From assembly GCA_028687395.1 (NCBI GenBank), contig JAQUAE010000044.1, forward strand, positions 1 through 9,659: a DNA stretch of 9,659 nucleotides. The letters run 5' to 3'. A program made the translations under genes and the position numbers. Origin of the DNA: Anaerolineales bacterium. Its GTDB lineage: Bacteria > Chloroflexota > Anaerolineae > Anaerolineales > UBA4823. Position 1 is the first letter of the stretch, and each line of letters begins with the position of its first letter. The notes beneath the pieces are model-generated. The model was given only the letters and a program-made list of their open reading frames with translations, did no database searches and was not told where the DNA came from. Below, in pieces: positions 5,824-9,659 of this stretch.

Positions 5824-6516
5824 TCAGGAGTACGCCCGCCGGTCGTCGCGCCGCCGCGCCCAGATGACGATCTGCCAGGGGCGCAGCAGGTAACCCAGCG
5901 GCAGGGTGATGATGTGCACCAGGCGCGAGAAGGGGAATGCCACCAGCAATAAGAAAAAATTGAAGACGTGCAGGCGGATGACCCACGGCAGCGGCGCCAG
6001 CAGCTCAGCCCGGGGTTGCAAGGTGAAGATCGAAACCAGGTAGGGGGTGAACACGGCGGTAAACCAGGTGGAGCCGAAGCGATAAGCCAGCGCCATCCAC
6101 AGCCCGGTAATCACCGAGACCAGCAGCAGCGCCAGGACGACCCCGTCCATGGGGGTGGTCACCACCCGCACGCGCGCCTCCGAAAGCCGGCGCCAGACCA
6201 GCACCGCCAGCCCGGCCAGGCTCCAGAAGCCCAACGCCAAGCCGCTGAATTCCAGCAGGTACAGGCGGATGGGGACCGAATTCCACCACAGCAGGCCGCG
6301 CGGGAAGAGCAGCGCCAGCAGGTGCATGCTCAGGATGATCACGATACCATAGTGAAACGAAATCGAACCCCAATACAGCTTGCGTCGTTCCAGGAGCTGG
6401 GACGACAGGCTGGAGATGGTGAACGGCCGGGTGAGCGAGCGATAAACCGTCACCACCAGCGCCAGCAGGATGGCCAGGTAAGGGAAGATGACGAAAAGCA
6501 AGGTGTTCCAATTCAT
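5824..6516 (-). CDS. narI: Respiratory nitrate reductase, gamma subunit (cytochrome b)
   Basis: NarI anchors the NarGH dimer to the membrane and oxidises quinol through two b haems. The 230-residue length matches the family (about 225), and five membrane helices can be drawn. Four histidines stand at H55, H65, H183 and H201. The spacings of 10 and 18 residues are those of the E. coli NarI haem ligands (56/66 and 187/205), so both haems should bind. The sequence ends in a basic cytoplasmic tail, RPWQIVIWARRRDDRR. The ATG overlaps the narJ stop as ATGA (6513-6516), so translation is coupled. No ligand is missing and it looks functional. Confidence 0.94.
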   Translation of the reverse strand: MNWNTLLFVIFPYLAILLALVVTVYRSLTRPFTISSLSSQLLERRKLYWGSISFHYGIVIILSMHLLALLFPRGLLWWNSVPIRLYLLEFSGLALGFWSLAGLAVLVWRRLSEARVRVVTTPMDGVVLALLLVSVITGLWMALAYRFGSTWFTAVFTPYLVSIFTLQPRAELLAPLPWVIRLHVFNFFLLLVAFPFSRLVHIITLPLGYLLRPWQIVIWARRRDDRRAYS

Positions 6517-7076
6517 TGCGCCGCCAATCCTTTCTTCCAGTCAGGCTCTTCAGCCGCTTTCATCGCCTCGGGCTGGGGCTTCGCCAGCGTGCCGGTGTAG
6601 GCCTGCACGGCTTCCAGCAGGGAGAGATAGGGATTGCCCGCGTCCGCCTTGGCCAGGACCGAGAGCATGCGCGCCACGGCCGGTTGCAGGATGTCGAGCA
6701 GCTCCGGCAGGGGCTGTGCGGCCCGATCGAGATAGCGCAGGACAGGCGCCAGGTGATCGGGCAGCTCACCGCCCTCATCCAAGCCTTCTCCCAAAAGCGC
6801 CTGTCTCACCTGTGCCATGAATTTTCCCCTTTGATAGCTCTCGCCCCAGGCCTGGAAACCCAGGTAGGGCGCCACGGCCGGGTTCAAATCCAGGGTGCGC
6901 GTGAACAACTCTTCCCACTCTCCCAGAGAAAGCCGCTCCACGCCGCGTAAGAAGGCTTGAAAGCGTTCCTTTACCTCGCCGGGAGGCAGCTCGGCGGCGC
7001 CCACCTGCAACCGCTCGAGCGCGCCTGGAGCGGGGTATTGAAACGCCTGCGCCAGTATCCATCCGCCCGCCATCAT
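6513..7076 (-). CDS. narJ: Nitrate reductase assembly chaperone (delta subunit)
   Basis: NarJ is a cytoplasmic TorD/DmsD-type chaperone. It binds apo-NarG, promotes molybdenum cofactor and Fe-S insertion, and is not part of the final enzyme. This 187-residue protein is all-helical in appearance. It carries the family's central block EELFTRTLDLNP...YLGFQAWGESYQRGKFM (about 55-87) and the ELPDHLAPVLRYL segment (104-116). It is shorter than E. coli NarJ (236), mostly at the C-terminus, which is common outside Proteobacteria. It overlaps narH by ATGA at 7073-7076 and narI by ATGA at 6513-6516. Two ATG codons are adjacent at the start, and the first overlaps the narH stop. Position and motifs agree. 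Confidence 0.9.
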   Translation of the reverse strand: MMAGGWILAQAFQYPAPGALERLQVGAAELPPGEVKERFQAFLRGVERLSLGEWEELFTRTLDLNPAVAPYLGFQAWGESYQRGKFMAQVRQALLGEGLDEGGELPDHLAPVLRYLDRAAQPLPELLDILQPAVARMLSVLAKADAGNPYLSLLEAVQAYTGTLAKPQPEAMKAAEEPDWKKGLAAQ

Positions 7077-8581
7077 TCACCTCGCCTCGGCGCCTGGATG
7101 TAGCCCAGCCCGGCTTCGCCCTTGTGCGCCAGTGGGTCCTTCCAGGCCTCCACAGCCATCTCGCGGTGGTAAGGCGGCAGGACGAAGCGCTCCTCCAGGC
7201 TGGGTTGCGTGGTCAGGCGGTAGATGTCCTCGGCCTGTTCGGGCGTCAGGCCGGCTTCGGCCAATCCTTGCAGGGTAGCCTCGTCCACCTGGTTATCCAC
7301 CGTCTTGCGTCGCATGTAGACGCGCACGCCGAGCAGCTTGCGCAGCACCTGGCGGATGACTTCCTCCTGCCCGGCGGAGAACAGGTTGGCCAGGTATTGG
7401 ACCGGCAGGCGGGCAGCGTCCAGGCGGTCGAAGAGCTCGAAATCGCTGGCCCCTTCGCTCAGGTCGAGGCGGAAGAGGCTCTCCTCCAGGACGCTGACCA
7501 CCGGCGAGAGCGGCGGTATGTAGTACATCATCACCATGGTGCGGAATTCGGGATGCAGCGGGAGAGCAAGCTGCCATTCTTTCACGAATCGATACGCCGG
7601 GGATTTCTGCGCCGCCTCGATCCAGCCGGCATCGATGCCGTTGGCCTGCGCCGCGGCGATGACCTGTGGGTCGAATGGATCCAGGATGACCTGCCGCTGG
7701 GCTTCGACCAGTTGCTCATCGGGCACCATGGCCGCCTCAGGGATGCAATCGGCGTCGTAGAGTAGCACGCCCATGTAGCGGATGCGCCCCACGCAGGAGT
7801 GGGCGCAGGCTGGCGCCTGGCCGGTCTCCAGGCGGGGAAAACACAGGATGCATTTTTCCGACTTCCCGGTTGACCAGTTATAGTAGACCTTTTTATAGGG
7901 GCAGGCGGCCACGCACATGCGCCAGGCGCGGCATTTGTTCTCGTTGACCAGGACGACGCCGTCCTCCGCTCGCTTGTAGATCGCCCCCGATGGGCAGGCC
8001 GCCACGCACGCCGGGTTGAGGCAGTGGTTGCAGATGCGCGGCAGGTAGTTGAACACCAGGCGTTCCAGCTCCTGGAGCTGGGCGCGGGTCTCCTCTGCCA
8101 ACCCTTCCAGCGCCGGGTCGTTGCGAGCGTACACCCCCGACCCGCCCAGGTCGTCGTCCCAGTTGGGGCCGCTCTTGATCTCGATCGGCTGGCCGGTGAT
8201 CAGCGAGACGGGCGGGGCGGTGGGTTGGTCGTCCCCCTGGGGGGCAGTGAACAGGTCCTGGTAACGGAAAGTGAACGGCTCGTAATAGTCCTCCAGGTCG
8301 GGCAGCGAGGGGTTGAAGAACAGCTTGAGGATGCCCCCGGCGCGGGAATGCAGGCGCAGGCGCAGCTTATCTCCACGCAGCTCCCAGCCGCCCTGATAAT
8401 GCGCCTGGTCTTCCCACTGGGTGGGATAGCCTGCGCCCGGGCGGGTCTCGACGTTGTTCCACCACATGTACTCCGCCCCTTTGCGGTCGGTCCACAGGTT
8501 CTTGCAAGCCACCGAGCAGGTGTGGCAGCCGATGCACTTATCCAGGTGAAAGAGCATGCTCATGTGAGCGCGAACATTCAT
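7073..8581 (-). CDS. narH: Respiratory nitrate reductase, beta subunit (Fe-S)
   Basis: NarH carries four Fe-S clusters that pass electrons from NarI haem to NarG. The ORF opens at ATG 8587. The ribosome site AAGGGAG (8588-8594) touches that ATG, so ATG 8581 is the better start and gives 502 residues. Numbered from 8587, the cysteine groups are C18/C21/C24/C28, C186/C189/C194/C198, C219/C225/C229 and C246/C249/C261/C265. W222 in CRAWRMC replaces a cysteine, the known NarH signature of the [3Fe-4S] cluster. VRVYMRRKTVDNQVDE near the C-terminus is also typical. Length compares with 512 in E. coli. It lies 41 bp after narG and overlaps narJ by four bases. All cluster ligands are present. The related nitrite oxidoreductase beta subunit (NxrB) shares these motifs, but the narJ and narI neighbours favour nitrate reductase. 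Confidence 0.95.
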   Translation of the reverse strand: MNVRAHMSMLFHLDKCIGCHTCSVACKNLWTDRKGAEYMWWNNVETRPGAGYPTQWEDQAHYQGGWELRGDKLRLRLHSRAGGILKLFFNPSLPDLEDYYEPFTFRYQDLFTAPQGDDQPTAPPVSLITGQPIEIKSGPNWDDDLGGSGVYARNDPALEGLAEETRAQLQELERLVFNYLPRICNHCLNPACVAACPSGAIYKRAEDGVVLVNENKCRAWRMCVAACPYKKVYYNWSTGKSEKCILCFPRLETGQAPACAHSCVGRIRYMGVLLYDADCIPEAAMVPDEQLVEAQRQVILDPFDPQVIAAAQANGIDAGWIEAAQKSPAYRFVKEWQLALPLHPEFRTMVMMYYIPPLSPVVSVLEESLFRLDLSEGASDFELFDRLDAARLPVQYLANLFSAGQEEVIRQVLRKLLGVRVYMRRKTVDNQVDEATLQGLAEAGLTPEQAEDIYRLTTQPSLEERFVLPPYHREMAVEAWKDPLAHKGEAGLGYIQAPRRGE

Positions 8582-8587
8582 AGTCAT

Positions 8588-8594
8588 CTCCCTT
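8588..8594 (-). promoter_or_regulatory. narH Shine-Dalgarno (AAGGGAG) selecting the inner ATG
   Basis: On the - strand AAGGGAG ends directly against ATG 8587, too close to serve it. The in-frame ATG at 8581 lies six bases downstream, a normal spacing. The site therefore favours the start two codons in. Confidence 0.6.
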
Positions 8595-8622
8595 CGAGTC
8601 GGGCAGCGCCTGGGCAGGTCAT

Positions 8623-9659
8623 CTAGAACTCCGGCTTATCGATCTTGCGCACGAAGACGAATGTGTCCCGGTTCACGCCGGTCGGCCCCCAGTAGTTGAA
8701 GGCGTAGGTGAACTGGGCGTAGCCTCCCGACATGAGCACCGGCTTCAGGCGGGCGCGAGTGATCGAGTTGTTCATCCCCGCCCGACGGCCGCGCAAGGGC
8801 GACTTGGGGATGCCCACCGTGCGCTCGGTGGCGTGGTACACGAAGACCGTCCCGGCGGGGATGCGCGCCGAGACGATAGCGCGCTGCACGAACACGCCAT
8901 TGTCGTTGAACAGCTCCACCCAATCGTTATCCCTGATTCCCAGCTCAGCGGCGTCCTTGTCGTTCAGCCACACCGGGTAACCGCCGCGCGAGAGAGTCAT
9001 CATGCGCAGGTTCTCGGAATAGGTTGAGTGGATGCTCCACTTGCCATGCGGGGTGATGTAATTGAGCAGCTTGCCCTGCGCCTCCGCCCGGCTGAGCTCC
9101 AGCTCGTCCAGCATGGCATGGTCGGGCCGTGGCTTGTAAACCGGCAGGTGTTCGCCCCACGCCAGGTACGCCTGGTGGTCCAGGTAGAAATGCTGCCGGC
9201 CGGTCAGCGTGCGCCAGGGGATCAGGCGTTCGACGTTCAGGGTGAAGGGCGAGTACGCCCTGCCGTTGTTGACGTTCGCCGACCAGGTGGGGGTGGTCAG
9301 GATGCGCCGCGGCTGGGCGACCAGGTCGGAGAAGCTATAGCGCACGGCGCGCGTCCCCTCGGAGAGGTCACTGAGGGCGAGCCCGGTCTTGTGCTCCTCG
9401 GCGTGAAAGGCGCGGTAAGCCAGCTCCCCATTCGAGGCGGGGTCCAGACGCAGGATGGCCTCGCACACCTCCACGCTGTCCTCCAGCGAGGGATAGAACT
9501 CGCCGTTCAGGCGGCGCGGTTGCTGGCGCACCAATGCCTGGTATTCGTCGGCGACGGGAATGCGCAGCCCGTGAGCAGCCACGCCGTTGGCTTCCACGTT
9601 GCGCCCCAGCGAGACCATGCGCCCGTAGGTGGCGGCGAAATCGCGGGTCACCACCTGGA
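8623..9659 (-). CDS. narG: Respiratory nitrate reductase, alpha subunit, C-terminal 344 residues (partial)
   Basis: NarG is the molybdenum-bis-MGD catalytic subunit, which reduces nitrate to nitrite; the full protein is over 1,200 residues. The window holds only its last part, and the gene continues beyond the right edge (QVVTRDFAATYGRMVSLG at the cut). Visible NarG signatures include SPFTLNVERLIPWRTLTGRQHFYLDH, GKWSIHSTYSENLRMM, the molybdopterin-binding-domain stretch DNDWVELFNDNGV and the C-terminal block NNSITRARLKPV...GGYAQFTYAFNYWGPTGVNRD. It ends at TAG 8623-8625. The N-terminus (FS0 cluster, any Tat signal) and the catalytic Asp are outside the window. Cytoplasmic versus outward orientation and NarG versus NxrA therefore cannot be settled here. 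It is the first visible gene of the nar cluster. Confidence 0.95.
   Translation of the reverse strand, partial: QVVTRDFAATYGRMVSLGRNVEANGVAAHGLRIPVADEYQALVRQQPRRLNGEFYPSLEDSVEVCEAILRLDPASNGELAYRAFHAEEHKTGLALSDLSEGTRAVRYSFSDLVAQPRRILTTPTWSANVNNGRAYSPFTLNVERLIPWRTLTGRQHFYLDHQAYLAWGEHLPVYKPRPDHAMLDELELSRAEAQGKLLNYITPHGKWSIHSTYSENLRMMTLSRGGYPVWLNDKDAAELGIRDNDWVELFNDNGVFVQRAIVSARIPAGTVFVYHATERTVGIPKSPLRGRRAGMNNSITRARLKPVLMSGGYAQFTYAFNYWGPTGVNRDTFVFVRKIDKPEF

Noticed and set aside
5968..6600. Long + strand open frame opposite narI
   Set aside because: It is Gln/His/Arg/Pro-rich with no domain and is the complement of the NarI coding sequence with all four haem histidines.
8024..8626. Long + strand open frame opposite narH
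   Set aside because: It is antisense to NarH cysteine clusters and has no ribosome site or recognisable motif.

Overview
The window looks like bacterial chromosome with two kinds of content. Bases 1 to about 2,600 are a worn accessory region on the + strand. From about 3,860 to the right edge there is a compact respiratory nitrate reductase operon on the - strand. The GC-rich coding style, the MdtG/TetA-like MFS transporter and the IS1182-type transposase would suit an environmental Chloroflexota (Anaerolineae-like) genome. That assignment is an impression from protein style, not a search result.

Left part: the C-terminal half of an IS1182-family transposase enters from the left edge. It is broken by an internal deletion with a frameshift and ends at 624. 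An E. coli YjhP-like SAM-dependent methyltransferase follows (804-1550). It is bracketed by two identical GTTAGGC heptamers (756-762 and 1716-1722). The right one closes a 59-bp segment with a long imperfect palindrome, the layout of an integron attC site. The methyltransferase may therefore be the cargo of a single integron gene cassette (757-1716). No integrase gene is in the window.

Beyond it, the start of a small membrane-protein gene (from 1824) runs out of frame into an SDR oxidoreductase that has lost its nucleotide-binding N-terminus (about 1954-2619). An apparently intact 12-helix MFS transporter (2638-3840) lies 18 bp further on in the same direction.

Right part, - strand, in transcription order: narG (C-terminal 344 residues only, 9659-8623), narH, narJ, narI, then narK (nitrate/nitrite MFS transporter) and a short catechol-type O-methyltransferase. 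narH/narJ and narJ/narI overlap by ATGA, narI and narK are 111 bp apart, and the methyltransferase GTG lies 1 bp after the narK stop. NarG (molybdenum catalytic subunit) passes electrons through the NarH Fe-S clusters from the NarI haem b quinol oxidase. NarJ is the assembly chaperone and NarK moves nitrate and nitrite across the membrane. The key ligands visible in NarH and NarI are all present, so the enzyme looks functional as far as can be read. The operon promoter lies outside the window, upstream of narG.

The + strand MFS gene and the - strand methyltransferase converge at 3840/3864 with no convincing terminator. I saw no rRNA, tRNA or CRISPR array.
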